From Rhodospirillales bacterium (GTDB lineage Bacteria; Pseudomonadota; Alphaproteobacteria; Rhodospirillales; Casp-alpha2): 64,000 bases of DNA. Where the stretch lies: NCBI GenBank assembly GCA_017640505.1, contig JAEPQO010000001.1, positions 186,001 to 250,000 on the forward strand. The letters are read 5' to 3'. Under the pieces are notes generated by a model. It did not search any database. It had not been told where the DNA came from and saw nothing but the letters and a program-made list of their open reading frames with translations. Positions 55,562-64,000 of the stretch are shown piece by piece; position 1 is the first letter of the stretch; each line of letters starts with the position of its first letter. A program made the position numbers and the translations under genes.

Positions 55562-56041
55562 TCATGCGGGACCGGCGATCGGCAGCGCGGTCCGGTACAC
55601 GACCTGCTTCAGCGCGAAGCTCGACTTGATGGAACTGACGCCCGGAAACTTGGTCAGGTGGTGCATCAGAAACCGCTCATACGCTTGCAGGTCGCGGGTG
55701 ACGACGCGCAGTAGATAGTCGCTGTCGCCGGTCATCAAATAACACTCCATCACTTCCGGGAGAGCACGGATCCGGTCCTCGAAGATCTCCAGCGCCTGCT
55801 CGACCTGCTTCTCCAGGCTGACCATCACGAACACGCTCACCGGCAGACCCACCGCCTCCTGATCAACCAGCGCCGCGTATCCCCGGATCACCCCTTCCTG
55901 TTCCAGCGCCCGCACGCGCCGCAGACACGGCGACGGCGACAGCCCGGCGGCCTGCGCCAGTTCCACGTTGGAGAGCCGCGCGTTGCCCTGGAGGGCGGCG
56001 AGAATGCGCTGATCAATCGCATCGAGGGCTGTCTGAAGCAT
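55562..56041 (-). CDS. Lrp/AsnC family transcriptional regulator
   Basis: The 159-aa product has the AsnC-type helix-turn-helix ([47 protein letters not shown]) and the RAM effector domain ([49 protein letters not shown]). AAGGA precedes the start. It diverges from the 2-oxoacid dehydrogenase E1 gene; MdeR in Pseudomonas putida is an Lrp-type regulator beside the related mdeB, so control of that enzyme by an amino acid is likely. Confidence 0.93.
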   Translation of the reverse strand: MLQTALDAIDQRILAALQGNARLSNVELAQAAGLSPSPCLRRVRALEQEGVIRGYAALVDQEAVGLPVSVFVMVSLEKQVEQALEIFEDRIRALPEVMECYLMTGDSDYLLRVVTRDLQAYERFLMHHLTKFPGVSSIKSSFALKQVVYRTALPIAGPA

Positions 56042-56058
56042 ATTGTGTCCTTAATATG
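56039..56058. promoter_or_regulatory. Inverted repeat at the Lrp start, possible operator
   Basis: CATATT-gtgtcctt-AATATG is an imperfect-spaced palindrome that covers the Lrp start codon and ribosome-binding site. Lrp proteins often bind such AT-rich dyads and repress themselves. No binding data exist. Confidence 0.35.
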
Positions 56059-56161
56059 TCATTATTTTCGTGTTTATTGCTGAAACTACCCTCAAAACGG
56101 CGCAGATCGCAATGACCTGTTTCCCGGTCTCCGCTATAATCGCGGCTTCAGGAGATCAGGA

Positions 56162-58468
56162 ATGGCACCTTTCGACGAACCGGCGGGCTTCGATCCCGCG
56201 CAAAAACTGCAGTGCATGGAGGATCTGGCGCAGAAGATCCTGTGGCTTTCGACATGGACGATTCACCACGCGAACTACGTCCGCGAAAAGAAGGACGGTC
56301 TCAAGGTCGGCGGCCACCAGGCGTCGTGCGCGTCATCCGTTGCGATCATGACCGCGCTTTACATGTCCGCCCTCAGGCCGCAGGACCGCGTCGCCGTGAA
56401 ACCGCACGCAAGCCCGGTGTTCCACGCCATCCAGTATCTGCTGGGCCATCAGACGCGCGAGAACCTCGAGAACTTCCGCGCCTTCGGCGGCGCGCAGAGC
56501 TATCCGTCCCGCACCAAGGACGCCGACGACGTCGATATCTCGACCGGCTCCGTCGGCATGGGCCCGGCGATGACCTCGTTCCTGTCGATGACGCAGGACT
56601 ACCTGCGGCGCCATGTCGACAGCGTCGCCGAACGCGAACCGGGCCGCATGGTCGCCCTCGTCGGCGATGCCGAGATGGACGAAGGCAACATGTACGAGGC
56701 GCTCTGGGAGGGCTGGAAACACGGCCTCCGAAACAACTGGTGGATCGTCGATTACAACCGCCAGAGCCTCGACGGTGTCGTGCCCGACCAGATGTTCCGC
56801 CTCATCGACCGGGTGTTCCGCACCACGGGATGGAACGTCATCACCATCAAGTACGGCAAGCGCATGATGAAAGCGTTCGAACGCCCGGGCGGCAAAACGC
56901 TGCGCCGCTGGATCAACGACTGCCCCAACGATCTCTATTCGGCGCTCACGTTCCGCGGCGGCGCCGCCTGGCGCCAGCAGCTCGACCAGGACTTCGCCAA
57001 CGACGACGACGCGCTGCGCCTGATCGAGAGCTATGACGACGAGGCGCTGCAGAACCTGATGACGAACCTCGGCGGGCACTGCCTGGAAACCCTGATGGAG
57101 GCCTTCGACGAAGCCGCGCAGGACGAAACACCGACGTGCTTCATCGCCTATACGATCAAGGGCTGGGGCCTGCCGCTGGCGGGCCACAAGGACAACCACG
57201 CCGGGATCCTCAATGCCGAACAGGTCGACGGCTTCCGCACCAAGCTTGGCATCAAGAAAGGCGACGAGTGGGCGCCGTTCGCCGGCATCGAGGACCGCAA
57301 GCAGGAGCTCGAAAGCTTCCTGGCGCAAGTGCCCTTCAACCGCGAAGGCCGCCGCCGCTACAGCGCCGACAGGATCGAGGTGCCGAAGACGCTCGCCTAC
57401 AAGGTGACCGAGAAAGGCACGACGCAGGAAGCCTTCGGCAGGATTCTGTACGAGCTTGCCGGCGACAAGGATTCGAAACTCGCCGACCGCATCGTCACCA
57501 CGTCACCCGACGTGACGCAGTCGACCAACCTCGGCGGCTGGGTCAACCGCCGCGGCCTGTTCGCGCGTGAAGACCGCGCCGACACCTTCCGCGCCCAGCA
57601 GGTACCGTCGGCACAGAAGTGGGAATTCAACGCCGCCGGCCAGCACCTCGAGCTCGGCATCGCCGAAAACAACCTGTTCGTGATGCTGGCCGCACTCGGC
57701 CTGTCGCATTCGATTTTCGGCGAGCGGTTGCTGCCCATCGGCACGCTCTATGATCCGTTCATCGCCCGTGGTCTCGATGCGCTCAATTACGCCTGCTATC
57801 AGGACGCGCGCTTCATGGTCGTCGCCACGCCCGCCGGCATCACGCTGGCGCCCGAGGGCGGCGCGCACCAGAGCGTCTCGACGCCGCTGATCGGCATGGG
57901 GCAGCCGGGCCTGACCTCGTTCGAACCGGCGTTCGCCGACGAGCTGGCCGAGATCATGGCCTGGGGTTTCGACCACATGCAGGCCGACGACGGCGGATCG
58001 GTTTACCTCCGCCTGTCGACACGGCCGATCCAGCAGCCCGAGCGCAAGATGACTGACGACCTCCGCGACGGGATTCGCAAGGGCGCGTACTGGCGCAAGA
58101 AGCCCGCCAACAAAAGCGCGCCGGTGATCGTTTACGCCGGCGCCATCGCGCCGGAAGCCGAAGCCGCCGCCGAGCAAATCAAGGGTGCAGGCCTGCTGGC
58201 CATCACGTCGGCCGACCGGCTGTTCGCGGATTGGCGCAAGCACGGCAACGAGGCCTGGATCTCGACGCTGCTGGCCGATGCGCCGCGGGGCGAGCCGCTG
58301 GTCACCGTGATGGACGGGCACCCGGCGGCGCTGGCGTGGCTGGGGTCCGTCGACGGCCGCCGCGTCGAGGCACTGGGCGTCGACGAGTTCGGCCAGTGCG
58401 GCGACCTGCCGACACTTTACGAAAGATACGGGATCGGCACGGACGCGATTGCGAACGCGGCGAAATAG
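56162..58468 (+). CDS. Pyruvate dehydrogenase E1-like 2-oxoacid dehydrogenase (MdeB-like)
   Basis: The 768-aa single-chain E1 (AceE class) has the TPP motif VALVGDAEMDEGNMYEALWEGWKHGLRNNWWIVDYNRQSLDG, the substrate loop KVGGHQASCASSVAI and HKDNHAGIL. It is shorter than typical AceE (about 890 aa), like MdeB of Pseudomonas putida, a 2-oxobutyrate dehydrogenase E1 formed after methionine breakdown. The Lrp neighbour fits that. No E2 or E3 gene is nearby, so it would borrow those subunits. AGGAG precedes the ATG. Confidence 0.88.
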   Translation: MAPFDEPAGFDPAQKLQCMEDLAQKILWLSTWTIHHANYVREKKDGLKVGGHQASCASSVAIMTALYMSALRPQDRVAVKPHASPVFHAIQYLLGHQTRENLENFRAFGGAQSYPSRTKDADDVDISTGSVGMGPAMTSFLSMTQDYLRRHVDSVAEREPGRMVALVGDAEMDEGNMYEALWEGWKHGLRNNWWIVDYNRQSLDGVVPDQMFRLIDRVFRTTGWNVITIKYGKRMMKAFERPGGKTLRRWINDCPNDLYSALTFRGGAAWRQQLDQDFANDDDALRLIESYDDEALQNLMTNLGGHCLETLMEAFDEAAQDETPTCFIAYTIKGWGLPLAGHKDNHAGILNAEQVDGFRTKLGIKKGDEWAPFAGIEDRKQELESFLAQVPFNREGRRRYSADRIEVPKTLAYKVTEKGTTQEAFGRILYELAGDKDSKLADRIVTTSPDVTQSTNLGGWVNRRGLFAREDRADTFRAQQVPSAQKWEFNAAGQHLELGIAENNLFVMLAALGLSHSIFGERLLPIGTLYDPFIARGLDALNYACYQDARFMVVATPAGITLAPEGGAHQSVSTPLIGMGQPGLTSFEPAFADELAEIMAWGFDHMQADDGGSVYLRLSTRPIQQPERKMTDDLRDGIRKGAYWRKKPANKSAPVIVYAGAIAPEAEAAAEQIKGAGLLAITSADRLFADWRKHGNEAWISTLLADAPRGEPLVTVMDGHPAALAWLGSVDGRRVEALGVDEFGQCGDLPTLYERYGIGTDAIANAAK

Positions 58469-58555
58469 GTTACGCCCGCCTCTGTAAAGCGCTTGCGTCT
58501 TTCCCGCCTTCGGGGGAGTGACAGCCTGCTGGTAACGGAGGTCTGGCCGGCCCGG

Positions 58556-58927
58556 TCAGCCGTCCCAGTCGAGGGACGTTTCGAGGCGGGCGTGCAGGGT
58601 CTGCCAGATTTCGACCTCTTCCGGGTCGGCGTCCGGGTCGTTTTCCTCGATCAGGCTCTGCTCGTGCTTGATATGATCGTCGACCAGGCTAAGCACTTCC
58701 TGAATATCGGGCGCCGGCACGTCGTCGAACTTGACCTTGCCGTCGAACAGCATGTCGGCGCGTTCCATCATGTCGAGCTTTTCCAGTTCCTTGTCCAGGT
58801 CCTGATAACGCTTCTTCCATTTATGCCAGACGGACGTGTCCGGCACGCCGTCGCCATCGCGCACACGTTCGTTCAAAATGCCCATCAGGGTCACGAATTC
58901 GTGGACGGTGAACTGGATGGTATCCAT
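58556..58927 (-). CDS. Acidic protein of unknown function
   Basis: A 123-aa acidic, helical protein (FTVHEFVTLMGILNERV, KKRYQDLDKELEKLDMMERADMLFDGKVKFDDVPAPDIQEVLSLVDDHIKHEQSLIEENDPDADPEEVEIWQTL given in parts). I recognise no family, signal peptide or membrane segment. The start MDTIQF is preferred to the track's 58987. It follows the amidohydrolase genes on the same strand and may belong to their operon. Confidence 0.65.
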   Translation of the reverse strand: MDTIQFTVHEFVTLMGILNERVRDGDGVPDTSVWHKWKKRYQDLDKELEKLDMMERADMLFDGKVKFDDVPAPDIQEVLSLVDDHIKHEQSLIEENDPDADPEEVEIWQTLHARLETSLDWDG

Positions 58928-58983
58928 ATCGGGCTCACTCTCGTTTCGATTTGCCGACCTTATAGAAGAATAGACCGAACGGA

Positions 58984-59847
58984 TCAAACCTGTGACCGGC
59001 TTTTTACGTAGTTCGCAATGACGGCGTTCATGTCGGCGAGCAACGCCTCGGTCACAGCGTAGTGTTCATTCTTTTCGATGCGGGCTTCGTCCATGTAGTT
59101 CTTGCGGTTGAGTTCGATCTGCAGGCTGTGGCGATTGGCGCCGGGATCGCTGTACCGGCGCACCAGTTCGACACCTTTCATCGGCCAGTTCACGTCGACG
59201 CTGCAGCCGCGTGCACTCAGGAAATCCTCGACCAACGCCAGGAATTCGGCGCTGCAGGTCGTGCCGTCCCAGTTGCCAAGGATAAAGTCGGCGCGATCCG
59301 CTTCGCCGTCCGGATCGGTTTTGTTGCCACGCGCCCGCGTCGAATGACAGTTGATATGCCAGACGCCGCCGTAAGATTCGTAAAGCCGGTCGAGTTCCGT
59401 TTCGACGGCACGGTGGTAGGGCCGCCAACAGGTATCGAGGCGGTATTTGACTTCTTTTGCCGTGAGCCGCCGGTCATAGATATCCGTGATTCCGTGTACC
59501 TTGACCGGCACCACCCCGGCACCACGCCGGATGAGCTTCTCGGACGGTGCCGCCGGCAGATCCCAGTCACCATCGAGGACGCCCGGATCAACGTCCTGCT
59601 CGGACCGGTTGGCGTCGCAATAGGTTCGCGGAAACGTCGCCTTGACCAGCACCGCCCCCAAGGCCGTCACGTGCCCGAACAACGCGTCGACGAAGGCATC
59701 TTCGTTCCGGCGCAACACGGAAACGGGAACGGCCGCATTCATGTCGGCGGGAAAATCGTTGCCGCTGTGCGGGCTGTCATAAACGAGGGGAAGTTCCTGG
59801 ACGTCAGGTGCGGGACGGACGACAACGACAGGCGCCCTTTCGTCCAT
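58984..59847 (-). CDS. N-formylglutamate amidohydrolase-like protein (copy 1)
   Basis: HutG-type amidohydrolases hydrolyse N-formyl-glutamate and relatives with a bound metal. The 287-aa product has the family blocks VYDSPHSGNDFPADM, RRNEDAFVDALFGHVTALGA, HINCHSTRARG and ELNRKNYMDEARIEKNEHY. It is a tandem paralogue of the next gene, four bases apart, very similar in sequence by eye. No other histidine-degradation genes are in the window, so the natural substrate may be another N-acyl amino acid or peptide. Confidence 0.87.
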   Translation of the reverse strand: MDERAPVVVVRPAPDVQELPLVYDSPHSGNDFPADMNAAVPVSVLRRNEDAFVDALFGHVTALGAVLVKATFPRTYCDANRSEQDVDPGVLDGDWDLPAAPSEKLIRRGAGVVPVKVHGITDIYDRRLTAKEVKYRLDTCWRPYHRAVETELDRLYESYGGVWHINCHSTRARGNKTDPDGEADRADFILGNWDGTTCSAEFLALVEDFLSARGCSVDVNWPMKGVELVRRYSDPGANRHSLQIELNRKNYMDEARIEKNEHYAVTEALLADMNAVIANYVKSRSQV

Positions 59848-59850
59848 CGC

Positions 59851-60705
59851 TCATGCGTTCCCGTGCGCGCGCACGAAATCGGCGATCGCCGCGTTCATAT
59901 CGGCAATGGTCTGCGCCGTTTCCGGATAGCGGTCGTTTTTCGTAATCGCCGCTTCATCCATATAGAGACGCCGGTTGACCTCGATCTGCAGGCTGTGCCG
60001 GTTCTCGGCGGGTCGGCCGTGCTTGCGCACCAGTTCCACCCCCTTCATGGGCCAGTTGACGGCAACGTCATAGCCGCGACCGGCGAGGAAATCGCGTACG
60101 GTTTCGGTGAACGCAGGCTCACAGGTCGTGCCGTCGCGGTCACCAAGCACGAAATCGGCGCGGTCGACAGGGCCGTCCTCTGTGGTCTCGTCACCGCGCG
60201 CCGGCATCGAATGGCAATTGATGTGCCATAGCGCGCCGAAGGCGGCATGCAGCGCATCCATCTCGGCGTCCAGTGTTTCGTGATAGGGCCGCCAGTATTG
60301 ATCAATGCGTGTCTGCACCTCGGCGGCATAAAGCTTGCGGTCGTATATCGGATGCACGCCGCCGATCTTGGTCCAGACCAGCCCGGTACCGCGTGCGGTC
60401 TTCACACTCGTCTGCACGGGGCCAGACCAAGTATCGGCGAGGGCAGCGGTCTCGATGTCTTCGGTGGTCCTGTTGGGATCGATGTAACAACGCGGAAACG
60501 TCGCCTTCACCAACACGGCGCCCAATACCGGCACATGCCCGAACAGCGCGTCCACGAACGCGTCCTCGCTCCGGCGCAGAATATCCATGTCCAGAGACGG
60601 CTTCATGTCCGCGGGATACTCCAGGCCGCTGTGCGGACTGTCGAATACCAGCGGCAAAGGTGACGTGCCGGCGGCGGGCCGGATCACGACAACGGGTTCT
60701 GCCAT
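59851..60705 (-). CDS. N-formylglutamate amidohydrolase-like protein (copy 2)
   Basis: The 284-aa paralogue of the preceding amidohydrolase keeps the same blocks: VFDSPHSGLEYPADM, RRSEDAFVDALFGHVPVLGA, HINCHSMPARG and EVNRRLYMDEAAITKN. It starts four bases after dppF-like ends, so the transporter and both hydrolases are one operon. A shared role in handling an imported N-acyl dipeptide is a reasonable inference. Differences between the copies suggest they split substrates rather than duplicate function. Confidence 0.87.
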   Translation of the reverse strand: MAEPVVVIRPAAGTSPLPLVFDSPHSGLEYPADMKPSLDMDILRRSEDAFVDALFGHVPVLGAVLVKATFPRCYIDPNRTTEDIETAALADTWSGPVQTSVKTARGTGLVWTKIGGVHPIYDRKLYAAEVQTRIDQYWRPYHETLDAEMDALHAAFGALWHINCHSMPARGDETTEDGPVDRADFVLGDRDGTTCEPAFTETVRDFLAGRGYDVAVNWPMKGVELVRKHGRPAENRHSLQIEVNRRLYMDEAAITKNDRYPETAQTIADMNAAIADFVRAHGNA

Positions 60706-60709
60706 CGGT

Positions 60710-61708
60710 TTACGTTCCGTCGTTTAAATGACACGCCGACCAGCGGTTCGGCGCGATCTCGCGCAGCACGGGACGCTCCTGCTTGCAGCGGTCGGTCGCG
60801 TGCGGGCAGCGTGGATGAAAATGGCAGCCGCTCGGCGGGTCGAGCGGCGACGGGATTTCGCCCTCGATCGGCTTGTAGTCGAGGCCACGCTGATCGACAC
60901 GCGGCACTTCGTTCAGGAGTGCAATCGTATAGGGATGGTTCGGCTCGCGGAACAGATCGTCCGTCTCCGCGACCTCGACGATGCGGCCCAGATACATGAT
61001 GACGACACGGTCGGAAATATGCTCGACCACCGACAGATCGTGGCTGATGAACAGATACGTCAGGTCCAGGTCTTCGCGCAGGTCCATGAACAGGTTGATG
61101 ACCTGCGCCTGGATCGACACGTCGAGCGCGGCGATGGCTTCGTCGCAGACGAGGAATTCCGGCTTCACCGCCAGCGCCCGGGCGATGCCGATGCGCTGCC
61201 GCTGGCCGCCCGAGAACTGGTGCGGGTAACGGCGCCGGTATTCCGGGTCGAGACCGACGCGCTGCATCACGTCCGAGACGTACTCGTGTATTTCGGACGC
61301 CTTGCAGTAACCGTGCGCGACCGGCGCCTCGCCGATGATGTCGACCACGCGCATGCGCGGGTTGAGGCTGGCAAATGGGTCCTGGAAGATCATCTGGATT
61401 TCCAGCGCCGCGCGCCTGGCTTCTTCGGGGCTCATGTCGGTCAGTTGCACGCCCTTGTAGACAATATCGCCCGCCGTCGGCGGCAGGATACCGGCGATCA
61501 TGCGGCCCAGCGTCGACTTGCCGCAGCCGGATTCGCCGACCAGGCCGACGACACCGCCCTTGGCGATCGAAATCGACACGCCGTCGACGGCATGCACGAC
61601 TTCCTCGCGAATGCTGGAGCCCAGCTTCTGTGCAATGCGGCCGGCAAGGTCGAGCTTCTTGACGAAGTTCTTGGTCAGGCCGCGGACCTCGAGCATGGCT
61701 TCCGTCAT
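60710..61708 (-). CDS. Dipeptide/oligopeptide ABC transporter ATP-binding protein (DppF-like)
   Basis: The 332-aa product has Walker A (GESGCGKSTLG), signature (FSGGQRQR), Walker B (FLVCDEAIAALD) and H-loop (FISHDLSVVEH) and the C-terminal oligopeptide-type motif CHFHPRCPHATDRC. It starts overlapping dppD by ATGA at 61708; the track's 61750 is too long. It powers import of peptides through the paired membrane proteins. Confidence 0.9.
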   Translation of the reverse strand: MTEAMLEVRGLTKNFVKKLDLAGRIAQKLGSSIREEVVHAVDGVSISIAKGGVVGLVGESGCGKSTLGRMIAGILPPTAGDIVYKGVQLTDMSPEEARRAALEIQMIFQDPFASLNPRMRVVDIIGEAPVAHGYCKASEIHEYVSDVMQRVGLDPEYRRRYPHQFSGGQRQRIGIARALAVKPEFLVCDEAIAALDVSIQAQVINLFMDLREDLDLTYLFISHDLSVVEHISDRVVIMYLGRIVEVAETDDLFREPNHPYTIALLNEVPRVDQRGLDYKPIEGEIPSPLDPPSGCHFHPRCPHATDRCKQERPVLREIAPNRWSACHLNDGT

Positions 61709-62703
61709 GCGCCGATCTCCTCGTCCTGATCGAGATGCGGGTGAAAGCACCTGATCTCGCGGCCCGGCACCGGGTTGGTGATGTGCGGCAGCGCCTTGCA
61801 GGCATCATCCGCCTTGGGACAGCGCGCCTGGAAGGCACATCCTTCGGGCAGGTTGAGCAGTGACGGCGCCATGCCGGGAATCTGGTAGAGCCGGTGGCCG
61901 CGCGTGTTGTGACCCGGCACCGACCCCAGCAGACCGCGCGTATACGGATGCACCGGATGATCGAGCACATCGTCGATCAGGCCCTGCTCGACGATCCGGC
62001 CGCCGTACATGACGCAGATCTTGTCGGCGAGGCCGGCGACCACGGCAAGGTCGTGCGTAATCCAGATCATCGATGTGCCCGTCTCGCGGCAAAGCTTCTG
62101 CGCCTCGTACAGGATCTGCCCCTGGATAGTCACGTCGAGGGCCGTCGTCGGTTCGTCGGCGATGATCAGATCGGGCTTGTTCAAAAGCGCAATGGCGATG
62201 GCGACGCGCTGGCGCATGCCGCCGGAGAACTGGTGCGGATAGGACCGGAGCCGTTCGTCCGGTGCCGGGATGCCGACCTGACCCAGTGCATCGCGGGCGC
62301 GGGCAAGGGCATCCGCCTTGCTGACCGACGCATCGTGGGCACGGATCGTTTCCACCATCTGCGTGTCGACGCGCAGGACCGGATTAAGCGTCATCATCGG
62401 ATCCTGGAAGATCATCGCGATGCGGTTGCCGCGAAGCTTGCGCATCTGCTCGGCCTTGAGATCGAGAAGGTTCTGGCCTTTGAACCGCACCTCGCCCGAC
62501 ACCACGCGGCCCGGGGGATCGACGAGACCGATGATCGAAAAACCGGTAACCGATTTCCCGGAACCGGACTCGCCGACGAGGCCGACGACCTCGCCCTTGC
62601 CGACGGTGAAGCTGACACCGTCGACGGCGCGCGCGACACCGGCCTTGGTGAAGAAGTGCGTTTTCAGATCGCGGACGTCGAGGGTCGGCGTATCGGACGT
62701 CAT
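61705..62703 (-). CDS. Dipeptide/oligopeptide ABC transporter ATP-binding protein (DppD-like)
   Basis: The 332-aa product has Walker A (GESGSGKSV), Q-loop (MIFQDPMMTLNPV), signature (FSGGMRQRV), Walker B (LIIADEPTTALD) and H-loop (WITHDLAVVAGL), with the C-terminal GCAFQARCPKADDAC. It starts at ATG 62703, overlapping the dppC stop; the track's longer frame is a shadow. It pairs with the DppF-like ATPase. Confidence 0.9.
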   Translation of the reverse strand: MTSDTPTLDVRDLKTHFFTKAGVARAVDGVSFTVGKGEVVGLVGESGSGKSVTGFSIIGLVDPPGRVVSGEVRFKGQNLLDLKAEQMRKLRGNRIAMIFQDPMMTLNPVLRVDTQMVETIRAHDASVSKADALARARDALGQVGIPAPDERLRSYPHQFSGGMRQRVAIAIALLNKPDLIIADEPTTALDVTIQGQILYEAQKLCRETGTSMIWITHDLAVVAGLADKICVMYGGRIVEQGLIDDVLDHPVHPYTRGLLGSVPGHNTRGHRLYQIPGMAPSLLNLPEGCAFQARCPKADDACKALPHITNPVPGREIRCFHPHLDQDEEIGA

Positions 62704-63623
62704 TTCTGCAGCCTCGGATTGAGCACGTCGCGAAGCTGGTCGCCGACGAGGTTGATGGAAACGATGGTGATCAACAACGCGATCCCGGGGAAGAAGCTGA
62801 CCCAGTAAAGGCCGCTCAGCATCACCTCGAACCCGTTGGCGATCAGAAGCCCGAGAGACGGCTCGGTAATCGGCAGGCCGACACCGAGGAAGCTCAGCGT
62901 CGCCTCCAGCGAAATGGCGTGCGCCGTCTGCACCGTGCCAACGACGATCAGCGGCGGCAGACAGTTCGGCATCAGGTGCCGGAAAACGATCCGGTTGTTG
63001 CCAAGCGCGAGACAGGTCGCGGCTTCGATATATTCCTTGTTGCGCTCGACCAGCGCCGAGCCGCGCACGGTGCGGGCGTAATAGGCCCACTGCACCAGCA
63101 CCAGCGCGATGATCACCTTGTCGACCCCCTTGCCGAGCACCGAGATCAGGATCAGCGCGACGAGGATTGCCGGGAACGACAGCTGTATATCGACGATCCG
63201 CATGATCAGCGTGTCGATCCTGCCGCCGTAGTACGCCGCGATTAGGCCGATGGCGCTGCCGATACAGAGCGCGATCACGCCCGACATCACGCCGACGCCG
63301 AGGCTGATGCGCAGCCCGTAGAAAATCGAACTGAGCAGGTCGCGGCCGGCGCTGTCGGTGCCAAGCCAGAACGTGACGCCGTCCATGCTTTTGGTCCCCG
63401 GCTCCAGCTTGCTGTCGAAGATGCTGACCTTGGCGAGATCGTACGGATCGGTCGGCGAAATCCACGGCGCGAAAATGGCGATGAAGATGATCCCGACCAG
63501 CACGATAAACGCGACCACCGAGATCTTGTTGTCCGCATAATCGGAGACGAAGCGCTGCAGCGGCGTCTCGACCTTGACGGGGTCGACGGCATGCGCGGTG
63601 GTTTGTTCGGCGGCGTCGCTCAT
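62700..63623 (-). CDS. Dipeptide/oligopeptide ABC transporter permease (DppC-like)
   Basis: The 307-aa product has the typical N-terminal segment and six membrane helices, with the permease motif WLGTDSAGRDLLSSIFYGLRISLGVG and the EAA-like loop EYIEAATCLALGNNRIVFRHLMPN. The ATG at 63621-63623 overlaps the dppB stop. The long track frame is not real. Confidence 0.88.
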   Translation of the reverse strand: MSDAAEQTTAHAVDPVKVETPLQRFVSDYADNKISVVAFIVLVGIIFIAIFAPWISPTDPYDLAKVSIFDSKLEPGTKSMDGVTFWLGTDSAGRDLLSSIFYGLRISLGVGVMSGVIALCIGSAIGLIAAYYGGRIDTLIMRIVDIQLSFPAILVALILISVLGKGVDKVIIALVLVQWAYYARTVRGSALVERNKEYIEAATCLALGNNRIVFRHLMPNCLPPLIVVGTVQTAHAISLEATLSFLGVGLPITEPSLGLLIANGFEVMLSGLYWVSFFPGIALLITIVSINLVGDQLRDVLNPRLQK

Positions 63624-64000
63624 TGTCCGGCATCCTTGAGGCGCACCCGGGGATCGAGCACGGAATAGAAAATATCGACGATCAGATTGATGATGACGAA
63701 GACGAGAACGATCATCATCAGGTAGGCGACGATGATCGGCCGGTCCAGGTTGTGCAGCGCGTCGATCAGCAGCTTGCCCATGCCCGGCCACGCGAACACG
63801 GTCTCGGTCACGACCGAGAACGCGATCAGGCTGCCGAACTCGAGGCCCAGCACGGTGACGACCGGGATCATGATGTTCTTCAGCACGTGCACCAGAATGA
63901 CTCGCGTTTCCGAAAGACCCTTGGCGCGGGCGAACTTGACGTAATCCTGGTGCATCGCTTCACGCGTGCCTGCGCGCGCCAGCCGGATGACCAGTGAAAT
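63620..64000 (-). CDS. Dipeptide/oligopeptide ABC transporter permease (DppB-like, N-terminus cut off)
   Basis: Only the C-terminal 126 residues lie in the window; the gene runs past base 64000. They show the EAA loop (DYVKFARAKGLSETRVILVHVLKN) and the final helices and LDPRVRLKDAG. The solute-binding protein gene is expected further upstream, outside the window. Confidence 0.87.
   Translation of the reverse strand: MSLVIRLARAGTREAMHQDYVKFARAKGLSETRVILVHVLKNIMIPVVTVLGLEFGSLIAFSVVTETVFAWPGMGKLLIDALHNLDRPIIVAYLMMIVLVFVIINLIVDIFYSVLDPRVRLKDAGQ

Noticed and set aside
58469-58555. Repeat element at the E1/hypothetical convergent junction
   Set aside because: Only a short CCCGCCTTCGGGGG hairpin is visible; it is too degenerate to assign to a repeat family.

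Overview
The window is a gene-dense chromosomal segment of a GC-rich Gram-negative bacterium, almost certainly an alphaproteobacterium of Rhodospirillales type. This rests on gene order and families: rpsT-dnaA-dnaN-recF, mutM/ubiE-ubiB-coaBC-dut, ribF-ileS-lspA-DUF3035-M16-M16-pgi-mutL, a lipid A/Kdo cluster, and several alphaproteobacterial families (DUF1244, DUF3035, PAS_5). I cannot name the species. No tRNA, rRNA, CRISPR array, prophage or intact insertion sequence was found. Most genes are housekeeping. Most open frames in the ORF track are antisense or frame-shifted shadows of GC-rich genes and are left out.

Layout. 1-4.2 kb: recF (cut by the window edge), dnaN, dnaA and rpsT on the minus strand, with a 736-bp non-coding stretch between dnaA and rpsT. 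4.3-10.6 kb: a small exported protein and mutM, diverging from ubiE-ubiB; then a DUF6065 gene, coaBC and dut. 10.6-13.9 kb: a sulfur set (Rrf2 regulator, cysK, moeB-like E1 enzyme, DsrE-like protein). 13.5-18.2 kb, opposite strand: a 2-oxoacid:ferredoxin oxidoreductase (korAB) with a ferredoxin-NADP reductase and a rhodanese. 18.4-19.7 kb: pmbA. 19.9-28.7 kb: envelope lipid genes (lipid kinase, LpxH-like phosphoesterase, GT4 glycosyltransferase, MsbA-like exporter, DUF374 acyltransferase, waaA, lpxK, lpxL-like). 28.7-36.2 kb: small exported protein, M23 peptidase, xseA, purD, DUF1244, DUF6352, tadA, rluB-like, rsmD. 36.3-47.7 kb, minus strand: mutL, pgi, two M16 peptidases, a BamF-like lipoprotein, lspA, ileS, ribF. 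47.8-55.5 kb: accessory singletons (MaoC hydratase, M23 peptidase, PAS_5 protein, HTH protein, SbtA-family permease, recombinase-domain remnant, tartrate dehydrogenase-like enzyme, DUF3047, DUF547). 55.6-58.5 kb: an Lrp regulator diverging from an MdeB-like 2-oxoacid dehydrogenase E1. 58.6-64 kb: a hypothetical gene, two tandem N-formylglutamate amidohydrolase-like genes and a dipeptide-type ABC transporter that runs off the edge.

The most unusual features are non-coding. First, four or five families of palindromic intergenic repeats occupy 8 of the 10 convergent gene junctions and none of the 10 divergent ones, which suggests they work as two-way transcript ends; one copy supplies the start codon of an exported peptidase. 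Second, the SbtA-family permease gene at 51 kb has a long leader with a His-rich reading frame, mutually exclusive hairpins and a textbook intrinsic terminator, which looks like an attenuator or riboswitch. I recognise no published example of that leader. Third, the amidohydrolase pair with the peptide importer looks like a dedicated uptake-and-deacylation pathway of unknown substrate.
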